Part shown: positions 44,920 through 56,270 of the stretch, piece after piece
Layout: the number at the start of each line of letters is the position of its first letter
Numbering within the stretch: position 1 is the stretch's first letter
Assembly: GCA_031216915.1 (NCBI GenBank)
Contig: CM062297.1
Span: forward strand, 531,858,971 to 531,922,970
Reading direction: 5' to 3'
Source of the DNA: Pictodentalium vernedei
Taxonomy: Eukaryota > Mollusca > Scaphopoda > Dentaliida > Dentaliidae
DNA length: 64,000 nucleotides
Program-made: the position numbers and the translations under genes
Notes under the pieces: model-generated
Databases searched by the model: none
The model's input: only the letters and a program-made list of their open reading frames with translations
Told to the model about the DNA's origin: nothing

Positions 44920-47140
44920 GATGTCTTCCAACAGTGTGCCTCCGTCGTCACAATTAATGAAGGGCTAGCGGAAAAGTGCTCATGTAAATACGCCAATTGC
45001 CTAAGAGGACCCTAGTAGGTTCGACGGCCTTTGACGTCCGCTAGCTCGCCCGGTGTAGCGTCCATTCACCGAATGGTTCGGCAGCCGGGTTCGTCCGTTG
45101 CGGTCTAGAAGGAATTTTGGGGTGATGCGAGCACTATAAATTAACTTAATGCACACCCAGTGACGGCGGATCGGAGGGAGAACGCAGGAAGCCTTTTAGT
45201 CCGGTTCATAGCTCGTTCCGGTCCATCCGGACGGCAAGCGAGAGAGGCCCCTCTCTCGTTCAACAACATCTGGCCCCAGATGTTGTGGTACAAAATGTGT
45301 CGCAAGCGGAGCATACGTCCATCGCTCGGGACGCTCCGTTGTATAGGCAGTCCGCTGAGACTGCTAAGGCTTCCTCTTCTCGTCAGCGCACACGACCGCA
45401 CCTTGGCTGCGTGACTGCCGATATATTACCAGCTTCGCCGATCAAGGATTCTTCGGCGACCAGGTCACACCATCCGGTAGCCAGGGACACGAGGCCTGCA
45501 GACTCCGGACGTTCGCATAGGAAGTGTGCGGGAGTCAACGTACACGGAGCTTCCGGCGGCAATGCATCGTAAGACCGCTACTGCACAGGCCTCGGGAACG
45601 GACGTGCTTTCCTTAATAGCACAGTTTATCGCAGCATCCCAGCATCAACTGAATCTGTCGCATATATTTTATCCGACGATGCTGGGTCGGGACGCTCCGC
45701 GGAAGCGGGTACGGACGTCCGAAAGTTTCATCCGGTCCGACGGGATACCGAGAGGGATTCGGAGGATTTCGAGCTTTCCCTTTCGGAACAACATATGCTG
45801 TTGTGTATGTCATCTGACTTGGTCTTCTACAGCTTCTTTCGTCGGACCAGAATGCTGCGATGCCGGATAAGAAACTGATAGCGTCGGTGGACTTAGAAAT
45901 TTTTGGTTCGGTTCAGGGACATCGTCCCTCAGTTCTGACATAGTCCAATAATGTCACACAAACTTTTGAATTATTGAACGACGCTATATATATTATTATT
46001 TTATGCTTGCTATCCAAGCATTTCTGGTTTCTTGTTCGAAGAGTTATGGAGATGTCTTTCAAAAGTGTGCCTCTGTCGTCATAATTAATGAAGAGTTAGC
46101 GGCAATAAGTGCTCATGGAATATGTCTATCGCCTACGGAGTGACATCGCTAGCTCACCCGGTGTAGCGTACATTCATCGAATGGTTCGGCTGCCGGGTTC
46201 ATCCGTTGCGGTCTAGGAAGGAGATTTGGGTGATGCGAGCACTTTAATTACTTTAGTACTCACCCAGTGACGGTAGATTGAGGACAGATCGGAGGAAGCC
46301 TGTTAGTCCGGTTCCTGGCTTGTCCAGGTCCGTCCGGGCTGTGAGCGAGAGAGGTCCCTCTCTCGCCCAACAACATAGGGGACCGCATGTTGTGGTTCAG
46401 ATATTTTACATTCGGAGCATATGTCCGTTGGTCGGGACGCTCCGTTATATTGACAGTCCGAGAGACTGTCTTTAATGCTTCCTCATCCTCACAGCAGGGC
46501 ACACGACCGCACATTGGCTACGTGACCTTGAGTATCCGATCAGTTTCGGCATTCAGTGATTCCACGCGAATAGGTCGCGCCATCCGGTAGCCAAGGGACA
46601 CGAGGCCTATACACTCCGTTCGCTTGCATATTGGTAGTATGCACGGGGTAACGATCACGGAGCTTCCAGCGGCAATGCATCGTAAGACCGCTTCTCCTCA
46701 GGCCTCAGTGACGGACGTGCTATCCAAGTTAGCACAGTTGTTTCGCAGCATCCCAGCAATTGACAGTTTCTCGGTCGAATCAGGAATTATCCGACGGCGC
46801 TGGGTCGGTGCGGTCCGCGGTTGCATCAGCTACGGACGACCGAACGCTTTATAGGGTCCGACAGGATGGCGAAAGGGATTCGAAAGATTTCGAGTTTTCC
46901 CTTTAGTAGTATCGGAAGATGCCTTTCATATCTTCTGGCATTATCTTCCAGTGATTATTATTTCGGACTTCATTGCTGCGATCTTGGATAAGAGACTTAT
47001 AGCGTCATTGGACTCGGATTTTTCGATCGGTTCAGGGACATTGTCCCTGACTTACCGACGCAGTCCAATATTGTCATTACAACATGTGTTTTATTTTTCG
47101 ACGCTATATATATATATATATATACAAGCCTGCTACTAAG
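44920..47140 (+). pseudogene. two tandem Gag modules of element E
   Basis: Units start at about 44920 and 46051; the first has GAGCACTATAAA at 45129. Frames 45285-45572 and 45526-45870 carry RTRPHLGCVTADI and TDVLSLIAQFIAASQHQ. E lacks the ~225-bp duplication of F and G. It retains a ~75-bp segment (46300-46376) and a ~50-bp segment (45796-45850) that they lack, so E represents the older form. Confidence 0.6.
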
Positions 47141-47599
47141 CATGATAGTTTAGTTTCTTGTCCGCGTTGCGCATTTCTGCCATTTTATCATTTATACAAA
47201 TAGTTTATTTTGGCAGAGCAGGGCATACCGAGAGTTCATATGCGTCAAGACGGTGTGATTAAAGACTGCATATATTCTTTTTCGCCGTTTATGTCTTTTC
47301 CAATTTCAATGTTGGGAACGACATTATGTATAGTAGACTTAACTTAGACGCTTTATTATACGTAATCCGCCTTACTGAGGCGTTATCATTACGTCTTCAA
47401 GAAAAGATTTACGGGATATTATTCTCAATGTAATTTCTTTTGAGGGCAGTAGTTTGTTCACGTATAACTCCGCCCTTCAGTGGCTGATTGGAGTTAGTTA
47501 GACACGACGCAGCCCTAGCTACATCCACACGCGTGGATAGTAAGGTTAAGAACTCTCTCAGAGTCGCTTCGTTCTCGGAGGAGCTTTTCTTCGACGGCA

Positions 47600-48062
47600 A
47601 CTTTTCGGCAATCCATGAATTGCTCGATTTATACGTTCTCTTGTCTATCTAGTGTTACAAGAGATTCAGACTGGGGCAAACATTCGGTGGTTGACTCAGA
47701 GAGTGCCGCCGCAGTTGCCGGACCCGAGTGTGGCTGTTATGACGGTTGCCAGTCAAACAGATTGGGATATAATACTGATCCCTACGGATTCGAAGTGCCA
47801 GGGTCTTTGGGTTCCGCAGTCTTTTAGCAATCAGTTTAACTTCCGTGGAATAATGTTTTTTAGGCTTGCTTTATGTCATTGCATGAACATTATTCAGAAA
47901 CGCATGCCCAAATTCCTGTCCTTTAATTCGACAGTAGTGGCGTATCTCCGGAACCAGGGAGGCACTCTTTCGTTTCCGTTATTCAATTTAATGGAAAGAA
48001 TCCGTCTGTTGGTTATAGTACACCAAGTTCAGTTTTGGTCCGTCATATTCTGGGTCGTCTGA
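47600..48062 (+). pseudogene. RNase H of element E, catalytically altered
   Basis: The frame is open at 47652-48062 and reads WLTQRVPPQLPDPSVAVMTV, then CQGLWVPQSF, MFFRLALCH and LSFNSTVVAYLRN. Compared with copy B (MTDASQ and LSDNSTVVAYL) both Asp residues are replaced and the Glu motif is changed. It is therefore inactive although the frame is open. Confidence 0.68.
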
Positions 48063-48439
48063 TTGTTTTATCGGACTCCCGTTCTCTTACGGGTCGCTTG
48101 TTGCTGTCAGAATGGACTCTCAACAAACAAGTATTCAATCAGATTTGCTATCTATGGGAGCGCCCAATGATGATTTATTTATGACACAGCTTGCTAATCA
48201 ATTGCAGACGTATGTGTTGGCTTGTCCAGATCTCTGAGCTAATATTGTTAACGCTCTATTGATCTATAGGACGGAATGATAGGATACGCGTATCCTCCGG
48301 CGCTGTTGTTTTAGCAGGTATTGCTAAGATAAACAACCACAATACATTTCTGTTGATAGCATCTCTATCTTCACAGAGATCATGAGTAATTTACTCTCTT
48401 GTCTACTGTGGGTCTTAACGTGAAATCTTCCTCTATGTG

Positions 48440-49520
48440 AGGATCTTTTTCACTGGGTAAATCGTGTCATCTTTATCACAACCAGCAAGGTCGCAACCTT
48501 CATGTATTCCGTTGTGTGGTCCGTATTGCATTGTAAGCACTGTACTGGACAAGCTTTGGACGCGATTTCTTACTATAGGAGATCCTCTTCTTCGCTATTC
48601 TATGCGGCTAAAGTGGAGGCTCTTCCGTCGTGGTGTAGGGATCATTATGTTCATATTGTTGATCCCTCCATACTACTCATTGCTATTTTTTTGTATACTT
48701 GTTTCACAAGATCTACTGCAGCCTGTTATTATTTAGGTTATAGGTTTATGTTACCTCATACCTATGCACTCTACGATAGTTTACAATTGAGTCTTTTGTC
48801 TCTTTATCTAAGTCAGTAACTTTTTGATAAATAGACTTGGAATCTTTAGATTAAATTCCTATACGGATTTTAACTTCGGTTCTTATTTAGCTAAGTAATC
48901 ATTTGAGCCTCTGGAAACAGTAGTTTTCAAATTCTGACCTTTTAGACAGTAATTCTGTTGGTTTCTCTTTTACTGTAGAGTCAGTGAGTTTCATGCACTA
49001 TCGATGGATGATTTTCACTTTCATAGTTTCGGAATCAATACTTCCGTTACTATTTAGGTTGGATTGTTGCATAAGAGTTAGGCTCCTATTATCCGGAACC
49101 TATTATTTTAAGGTCCTTCCGTCTTCGTATGGGCATAGGCCTTTACCCTTTCCGGGTACAGTTTATGTATTTATAAACAGATATCTGTTTATTACAAAGG
49201 GCGTAAGCTTCTTCTGTCTTTGATGTCTAGTAGAAGGACGTTACGCTCCATTTTATTGTTAATGGATTCTATTAACTATCGGTACTGCTTATGGTATATC
49301 ATTGACTTAGCAGTTGTGCTTAAGATTTCGGCTCATGAAGTAAGAGTTCTTCTACTTCTTGGGCTTACATTAATTGTGTCGCTATTATAGATTTTTGAAG
49401 GCCGCTCATTGCGCTCAGCCATCCACATTCATGAATTTTATCTTAGAAATATCGAGTCCATTTCTGGAGGCCTCTATTGTTAGGTCTATTATCTACTGCT
49501 CAGAATGTCATTCACTTAAC
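48440..49520 (+). pseudogene. tyrosine recombinase of element E, decayed
   Basis: The N-terminal domain is still open at 48502-48819 (SSSLFYAAKVEALPSWCRDH). The central part 48984-49223 and the C-terminal part with IHEFYLRNIES (about 49428-49460) are in different frames with stops. Function lost. Confidence 0.6.
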
Positions 49521-50104
49521 AGTTGCTACTATAGCTAGGTAGGCTGTCTGTTTCGGCAGTGTCTCCGTTCGGCTGCCCTCTTCGCTCTGGGCTATTTGAC
49601 CCAGGGCAAGAAAAAGGGGGGGGGGGGGAGGGTGTTCCCTTGGGTCACCTGTTTTACTATGAAAACAAGGGGATACCTCCTCCGGAGTTAGTAATTCTGA
49701 GCTGTTATTGGGATGGTTGTTTAGTGAGAAGTTTAGGTTTTTAAAATTCATTCAAGTCTTAGTTTTTAAAGTATAGCTTTTGAATATTGCATATGTCAAC
49801 GGACATGATTATGCAATCCTCAGACACTTTTAGGAGTATAAGAGTCTCTATTCTCTAGACTTACTTTATTTATTGGCTTACTTTAAAAATTATTAGTATA
49901 AGGATTATATTGGATATTAATAGAGTACATGGATGTATGAAGCTCAATTTTGGAAGGTGTTGTATCTTTCTAATTTATCATAAATAAGAAAGATACATGT
50001 AAGGCCTATTACTTCTTTTTCCCTACAGGGGATGACTCTATTTTATTTTATTGAGCGTATTCCATTTTGCTCTATGTCCTTGGCCCTCCAGCCTTTTTAC
50101 TATT

Positions 50105-50495
50105 CAGCTATGTCTGGGTCATTGGTACAGTATAAAAATGTTAAAAAATTTATAGTAATTTATATATTTTTTATACTTACCAATGACCCAGATGGGGATG
50201 GCCCTCCCAGGAGTTGGGAACTCTTGCCTCCCCGCTGAGTACATAGCGCTTACCAGGCACTGGTTATTAGAATGATTAATGGCGCCAATTTCGGAACGTC
50301 CTTGACACTGCGCATGCGCAGTAGGGGCGAAGTGTGGAGGGCCTTTCAGGACATGTTTTCTTTAGTTTTAGATGCAAATTTTGGGGATTGGGGGGCAAAA
50401 TTTGTGTTTGGCCCTATATTTTAAGAGTTAGCACCAGCTATGTCTGGGTCATTGGTAAGTATAAAAAATATATAAATTACTATAAATTTTTTAAC
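50105..50495. repeat. ICR and right inverted repeat of element E
   Basis: ICR at 50105-50193 has the same two-part layout as in F, with one substitution (CCAGAT for CCAGAC). The right inverted repeat ends TTTTTTAAC at 50495, directly before TTTTCAATTGATTTTTCAG of the RAD54B acceptor. Confidence 0.88.
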
Positions 50496-50514
50496 TTTTC
50501 AATTGATTTTTCAG
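50491..50514 (+). promoter_or_regulatory. hybrid splice acceptor: branch site in element E, AG from host
   Basis: The host contributes only 19 bases (50496-50514) upstream of the exon. The nearest yUnAy-like branch sequence is TTAAC at 50491-50495, the last five bases of element E, with the candidate A at 50494, 20 nt before the AG. Other A-containing motifs further into the inverted repeat are possible. Confidence 0.5.
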
Positions 50515-50641
50515 ACTTTAGATTTGATACAAGATTTCTGTGATACAGAAGAATACAAATACTGTCGACTTGATGGACAGACAGCAACAGTACGTCGTCA
50601 AGAAATTGTCCAACATTTCAACAGCAAATATTCTCAGGAAA
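50515..50641 (+). CDS. RAD54B: RAD54B-like exon (helicase C-terminal domain)
   Basis: The exon lies between ATTGATTTTTCAG and GTATGT; it starts in phase 0 and ends after the first base of a codon, 127 nt. It encodes TLDLIQDFCDTEEYKYCRLD followed by GQTATVRRQEIVQHFNSKYS. The YCRLDGQT box is the conserved RLDG motif of Rad54-type helicases. Its split last codon is completed by the 58467 exon. Confidence 0.88.
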
Positions 50642-51257
50642 GTATGTTTATACATTTTTCAGGTTTCTTTTATTTCAGAACATGGTTATTTGCAGATACA
50701 AATATTTCTATGAGCACATTTAATTTCTAAAACTGAATGTTCAGGTCCTATTCTTGGCAAATAGTGTTTCTTGATGTACTTAATTAAAACACGTTTTGTT
50801 CTTCTGAGAGTATGCATATTGACTTTATTTGCATTTCCTGACACCCGTCTGATTTCTTGTAAGTATCCAGTGTATGTGTTCTTATATTTTGTTACTATAT
50901 ATATATATATATATAATCAGAAGTTAATAAACAAATCCTTGTGCTGGTAGTTATAAGAAAAAATTATTAAAGTTCAAAACAAATACAACAACATCACTGA
51001 ACGACATCACTGAATATATTCCTGCTAGCGCTTTTCACTGCTTTCTATGCGGATCTTCAGGCATTCTTCTGCCTGAAGATCCGCATAGAGAGCGGTGAAA
51101 GCGCTAGCAGGAATATATTCAGTGATGTCATTGTATTTGTTTTGAACTTTATTAATTTTTTCTTATATATATATATATATATTTTAAAGCCCCACAAAGT
51201 AGATCTGTTCCAATTCTGCTTTATGTATGGGGAGTAAAATATTTTTAAACTAAGTAC
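50642..51257. repeat. intron sequence with ~217-bp near-perfect palindrome
   Basis: Arms about 50951-51061 and 51066-51167 are almost fully complementary with a loop of only a few bases around TTCTTC. They include AGCGCTAGCAGGAATATATT and CTGAAGATCCGCATAGA. (TA)n runs lie at 50897-50914 and 51166-51182. It would form a cruciform or a long RNA hairpin about 310 nt after the exon. Confidence 0.8.
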
Positions 51258-51618
51258 ATCTGTTTCTCAGGCCATTTTGTTGTAAAGTTGCATGTGGTCA
51301 GGCATTTTTTAAAATTTTTTGGAGTAATTATTTCTTTGCCACCAAAAGTTCAGGTTCTTGGGTTTGTTTTATGTATTAGTCCTCATAATCTACAGAATAT
51401 CATGGGTAGTGGTGTATTTTATCCCTTGAGTGCAAGAAGACTTCGCAATGCTAAAAAAGCCTTGTTGCACTCAAGAGACAAATTTATCAATTTTAATAAC
51501 TTGGGTAAAATATCAGACATAAACCATTTATTTTTTATTTTTTTAAGTTTGCATTGATTATAAAAAAGAGAGCATGTGGCAGCCAAAAGGACCATGTGGG
51601 AGTGCCTGAGAAACAGAT
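51258..51618. mobile_element. MITE with 15-bp terminal inverted repeats
   Basis: Left tip ATCTGTTTCTCAGGC (51258-51272) and right tip GCCTGAGAAACAGAT (51604-51618) are perfect complements, 361 bp in all. The central stem is CTTGAGTGCAA/TTGCACTCAAG. Inverted relatives are at 33606-33830 and 34840-35010, and shorter traces at 36300-36360 and 58300-58360. No coding capacity. The target duplication is unclear (possibly AT). Confidence 0.75.
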
Positions 51619-52540
51619 TTTTAACTTTTTTAGGCCTAACCATTATATGTTAATTACTATATTATATGCATACAAAATGTATCGGAGTTGAGGTCTTGTC
51701 GCTAAGGCTATTTCCTGATGAGTTAAGATAGAGCATTAGAAACAAGATCAAGACTCTGATACAACATGTACTTAAACATAATGTTGGTGATAGATTTATT
51801 TTACAGTTCTCAACTCAAGTTCCAATAACTTGATTAACTAGCATTTTAAGTTCAGATTTAATTTTCATAAAACTCCTGTCGTTTTGGTCGAAACTATGTG
51901 GCTGCCATGGACTTTCCAGATTCTGAGATAAACTTAACGAGTGCATTTGTTAAAAATTTGAAAAAGACTGTACACTGTAAATGTGTGTTATCTCAATCCA
52001 GATGCTTCCACCAATGCAGATAACGCAACATAAAAGCAGTGTGGTTTCGTAATTTAATAATTAAAATAATATAATATATATTTATAATAATTATACTTTT
52101 GAGAATTGTTTTTTCTTTCCTTCATTATATAGAGAAATGTATTCAGTCTCTTGCAAATACCTTTTGAAAGTTTGTAATGTTCTATGAATAATAACCTAAA
52201 CAAATTTTAACTAAGCATGCTCTTGTATACTGCAGTTGCTGCCTACAAAATTTGTGTCAGGGATACATGTGTATTCGGATAATTACTGACTCAATACATA
52301 CTTATTGTAAGGCAAAAAAAATTTGTTTTTGTTTTGATTCTCAGGCAATCCCTCATTAAAATTAAACCCCCTCATTGAACATTTTTATTGCCTTTCAGTG
52401 TCTTCCAATATTACAACAAAATCGGGAGACTCAAAACTTTTTTTTATGTTTTTTGATCGATGTATGCAAATTAAATCTGAAGAGCATAACTAAAGACTGC
52501 TTACATCCTGTAGCTTTTCTGTTGTTTCTTGGTAAGTCTT
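51619..52540 (+). other. intron sequence
   Basis: AT-rich, no gene, repeat family or RNA recognised beyond short A/T tracts. Confidence 0.5.
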
Positions 52541-53870
52541 GGCAGCTATATATAGGCAGATATTCACATATTTCAAAATTTTTGGCCTGCAACAATTTTA
52601 ACCAGATTATCTCCTTGAACTTGGATTTTTTTATGGATTTCCAAATGAGATTGTTGTGTGCACAACTCCTCCTACATTAATTAACCAATTTTGATGAAAC
52701 TTCTCTAACATGCCCACTAATGGATGAGCATGCATATATTTCCAAATTTCCCCCCTTCAACTTAGAAGATTTAATATAGATTTGTTTTTAAGATTCTTGT
52801 AGGCAAACCTCCTACATTAATGAACCAATTTTGATGAAATATTTCAAGCATGATCACTAACAAGTGAACATGCACATATTTCCAAACTTTCAATCTACAA
52901 CAGTTTTAACCAGGCTATCTCTCCTTCAAATTGGAAAATTGGATTTCAATTTCTATATAAGATTCTTTTTTGCATAACTCCTGCAATTTTGATGAAACTT
53001 CTCGTACCTTATGACTAACAAGTGGACATGCACATATTCTAAAAAACAATTTGTGACAATATTTACCACGTAATCTCCTCTTCAGCTTAGAAGATTTAAT
53101 ATAGATTTCTATATATATGAGATTCTTGTGTGCACAACTCTCCTACATTTATAAATCAATTTTGATGAAACTTTCGAGACATTAGGACTAATGAGTGCAC
53201 ATGTTCATATTTCAAAATTTTTGATATGCAGCAATTTTAACCAGGTTATCTCCCATTCAACTTTGACCATTTAATACATTTTAATTCGAGATTCTTGTGT
53301 GTGCAACTTCTGCTTTTATGAATTAAATAGATAAAACTCTTTAACTGGTAGAGTGCTAGAAGCCACTATCAGGGCTTTAATATGAAGAGCAGGTACCCTG
53401 GCCCACTCTCCCATAAATTGTAACAAGGCAAAGACACGTGAACAAATTTTGATGACCAAAAATAACTTAGCACTCTACCAGTTAAACATGACTGGTAACA
53501 AGGGAATATGAGCATAATGCAAAATTTTCAATTTGCAATGATGATTTTAAGCAGAAGTTGCATTCCCTTCAGCTGAGATTTATTATGGTTTTCGAAATGA
53601 GATTCTTGTGTGTGTGTGTGTCCTCCTTCATTAATGAACCAATTTTGGTGGATCTTCTCAAAGATGACCCCTGCCAAGTGAATATGCTCATCTTTCCAAA
53701 ATTTTAATCTGCAGTAATTTTAACCTGGTTATCTTCCCTTTAACATTGAATATTTGATAATAGATTTATATGGGGTATTCTTTTGTGATTGCACCTCCTC
53801 CTATTGTTATGAATTGAATTGAAACTTATCAAACAGGACCACCAACAAGTGAACATGCTCATAGCCTAAA
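52541..53870 (+). repeat. diverged tandem satellite, ~150-170-bp units
   Basis: The recurring order is AACCAATTTTGATGAAACTT, then AGTG.ACATGC.CATATTTCCAAA, then AATTTTAACCAGGTTATCTCC and AGATTCTTGTGTG, about seven times with heavy divergence. One unit is interrupted by a hairpin with arms TTTAACTGGTAGAGTGCTA (53340) and TAGCACTCTACCAGTTAAA (53468). No coding sequence. Confidence 0.65.
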
Positions 53871-53879
53871 ATGGATGGA

Positions 53880-56270
53880 TGTTCAACTTCATGTAGGCTC
53901 AGTAGATGCAGAGACTTTTTTTTATCTACATACCTCCAGCTCCAAACATCATACATCTGTTTGTAACACAGGCTTTTACCCAGGGAACTAATATTCTGAT
54001 GGCTGTGAATTTTAAGAGGATGTATATTCAACAGATCTTGACTCAGACCGCGCATCTAACACCAGACTTTAAAATGCATCGTCTGTCGGATGTCTTACAC
54101 TAGAATATTTTGCCCACCTTCAAGCCTTTGTGTCCAGTGGGAAGAGGGTCAACATTTACCCCTTATTCTGGACTCCTATAACACTAATATGCCTTACACG
54201 GTGGACACAGCTTTTAAGGAAGCTCTAGTTGTTGACGTTTTTAGAGGGTGCATATCTTATAAATGCCTCTCATTCTATTATTACTTTATGTCCATCCCAA
54301 AGTCGCTATGTGCCTTTTTATAGACTTGAGACTGTCCTACTTCTCTTATAGAAAACGATGTTTGATAATTCATTTATCATCTAGTAGCAGCGATTACCTC
54401 AGTAATCTTAGGTGTGCAATATGTGGATGACACAGTTACTTCATTAGAACTCAAGATGTACAGGAATATATTTCTTTATCCAACTTTTAAGATTGGTAAT
54501 CTGAAGTCTATGCTAAGAGTTCATGTGTATCACATCCAGATACTAAGCACTGTCATCTACTTTATCCTTTCCCTCTATAGAAACCTGCTCATCAGACTTT
54601 CTACATGTGGTCAGTGTAGGTGCTCTTATTAGTCTTGAGTTCTGCTTTTATGGAGACGGAGACAATGTAACTCTTATTTGCACACATTATCATCCAGTGT
54701 TACCGGATTTTGTCTGTGTTCACTGACTTCCTGATGAATATTATCACTCAGTCGATATGGGACCGTTTCTAGCTAGCAAGAGCTAAATCATATTGCAGCA
54801 CTTTTGCTATTTACTTCTCCATAGAAACAAAATCACATACACTATGCCTCACTGACTGACCAAAGTAGTCTGCAATTACAGCCTAATTGTATTTTTTGTG
54901 TTTCATTATTATGGAAGCCCAAAACCAACTGCTTTATTGGTTTATTATAAGACCTTAGTCAAACTTCAGTTTAGGCAAATTATTCCTTTTCACATTCCAA
55001 GTACAGATCTCTATAAGAGAGAAAGAACATCAAGTGATCTGGTGTGGGGAGTGGTTGTCAACTCTCTGATTCTTCAGTCTGGAGGGCCTGTGGACAGAGA
55101 CACTGTAGCAGATTATCAGATTTCCATATTTTCCAGAAGATATTGTTAGTGACTCTTCGGAATGTGAGGCTTATGTTGATAGTGTACATTTGGGATTTTG
55201 GATATCCACAACACTTCCTTGTGTACTTCAATCAAATGCTATTAAGATACTTACCACATAGCCTCATTATTAGCTAATGCTCTCTCCTGTACAGGTAAAA
55301 ATATCTATCCAAATGTATGTTTTGCAGAGGCATTCTAGTCGATATGTTACTGGGTACTCCACACGTCGACCTTTTCTGCACCTATATCTAATTTGGATCT
55401 GCCACGCCCTGATCTCCTTACCTATACTGTCAACATTCTGTCAATCGTCTGGCTTGGGTTTGGCGGCTTTGCCTTTCCTGCGACATTATTCTTTTGTACA
55501 TTATCCAAGTCAGTGTCATTACTATTTTTGACTGTTGAACGTCTATCCTTCTTGCTCTTCCTTTAGTCTGGGCTGCTAACTAAGACTTTTGGAAGGTGGG
55601 GGGAGGGGAGGGGAGGGGGCAGTTCTGAGGAGATATTTTATTGATCAGTTTCCTTCCTCTAAAATTCTTTGTATATTAATTCCTCCTTTGCTTACAAATC
55701 CCTCCTTTTGGATGTTTACTTTTCTATGACCTGTTCTTCAACTGGAAAGGAGGGTAGGAAGATATCCTTTCTATATCCCACTACAAAGCAAGAAAGATAT
55801 TTCTTTGTTATATTTTATTTAGTAGTATATTCAATATTATAAGTACACGAAGTTAGGGTCATAGATACTTCAGGGCCTGCACTTCTGGTCATTTTATCCG
55901 TTATCATATTTTGTATTTTGCAGGTTTTATTTGGTGTGCAAAGACAAAATTGATCATTCTCATTTGATGTAGTTATCAATTAGTTTATCTATCATACACT
56001 TCATGGAACAGTAACCACAGAGTCACTCAGAAGGTTATTTCCATGTGTTTTATTATCTGTATAAGCACTATACCCCCACACTGGGCCATTCGAAAACCAA
56101 AATTATGCATGGGACCATTCAGTATCAGCCCATCTCATATGTTTATCTCAGGCTTTTTAGCCTTACATTTTAGACTTTTTGCTGTACAAACTCCTGTTGT
56201 AAGCTTAGCTAATATCATATGTATTTATGCATATATGTTATATTTATACCATGATTACCTATTCTACTAT
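53880..56270 (+). mobile_element. ancient DIRS-like relic
   Basis: Only faint coding signals remain. At about 55355-55470 GTPHVDLFCTYI-like and WLGLAALPF-like strings resemble the DLFAT...SW...AYAFPP linker after DIRS RNase H. The continuing text near 55540-55600 fits the following linker. Pyrimidine-rich 3' sequence with AAGAAAGATAT (55790) resembles the 3' regions of C-F. Ends cannot be drawn. It could be over-interpretation. Confidence 0.35.
55598..55619 (+). other. canonical G-quadruplex motif
   Basis: Four G tracts of 6, 4, 4 and 5 separated by single A bases. The short loops predict a very stable quadruplex on the + strand (and thus in RAD54B pre-mRNA). Confidence 0.75.

Larger units (their letters stand above)
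36588..50495 (+). mobile_element. DIRS-like element E (outer), interrupted by element F
   Basis: E consists of 36588-36988 plus 43986-50495 (6,911 bp in total). Its left tip ATTTTTATACTGTACCAATG and right tip TATAAATTTTTTAAC match the two halves of its ICR (50105-50193). Two private substitutions are shared by its own left and right inverted repeats (CCATTAATCATT/AATGATTAATGG and CCCCTACTGCG/CGCAGTAGGGG). E is inserted in a RAD54B intron between CATTAT and TTTTCAATTG with no target duplication. RT is deleted. Confidence 0.85.

Noticed and set aside
54421-54440. YVDDT string resembling a reverse transcriptase active site (CAATATGTGGATGACACAG)
   Set aside because: Surrounding frame lacks any other RT motif in order; a short match in AT-rich DNA is not enough, although the area may be an old DIRS relic.
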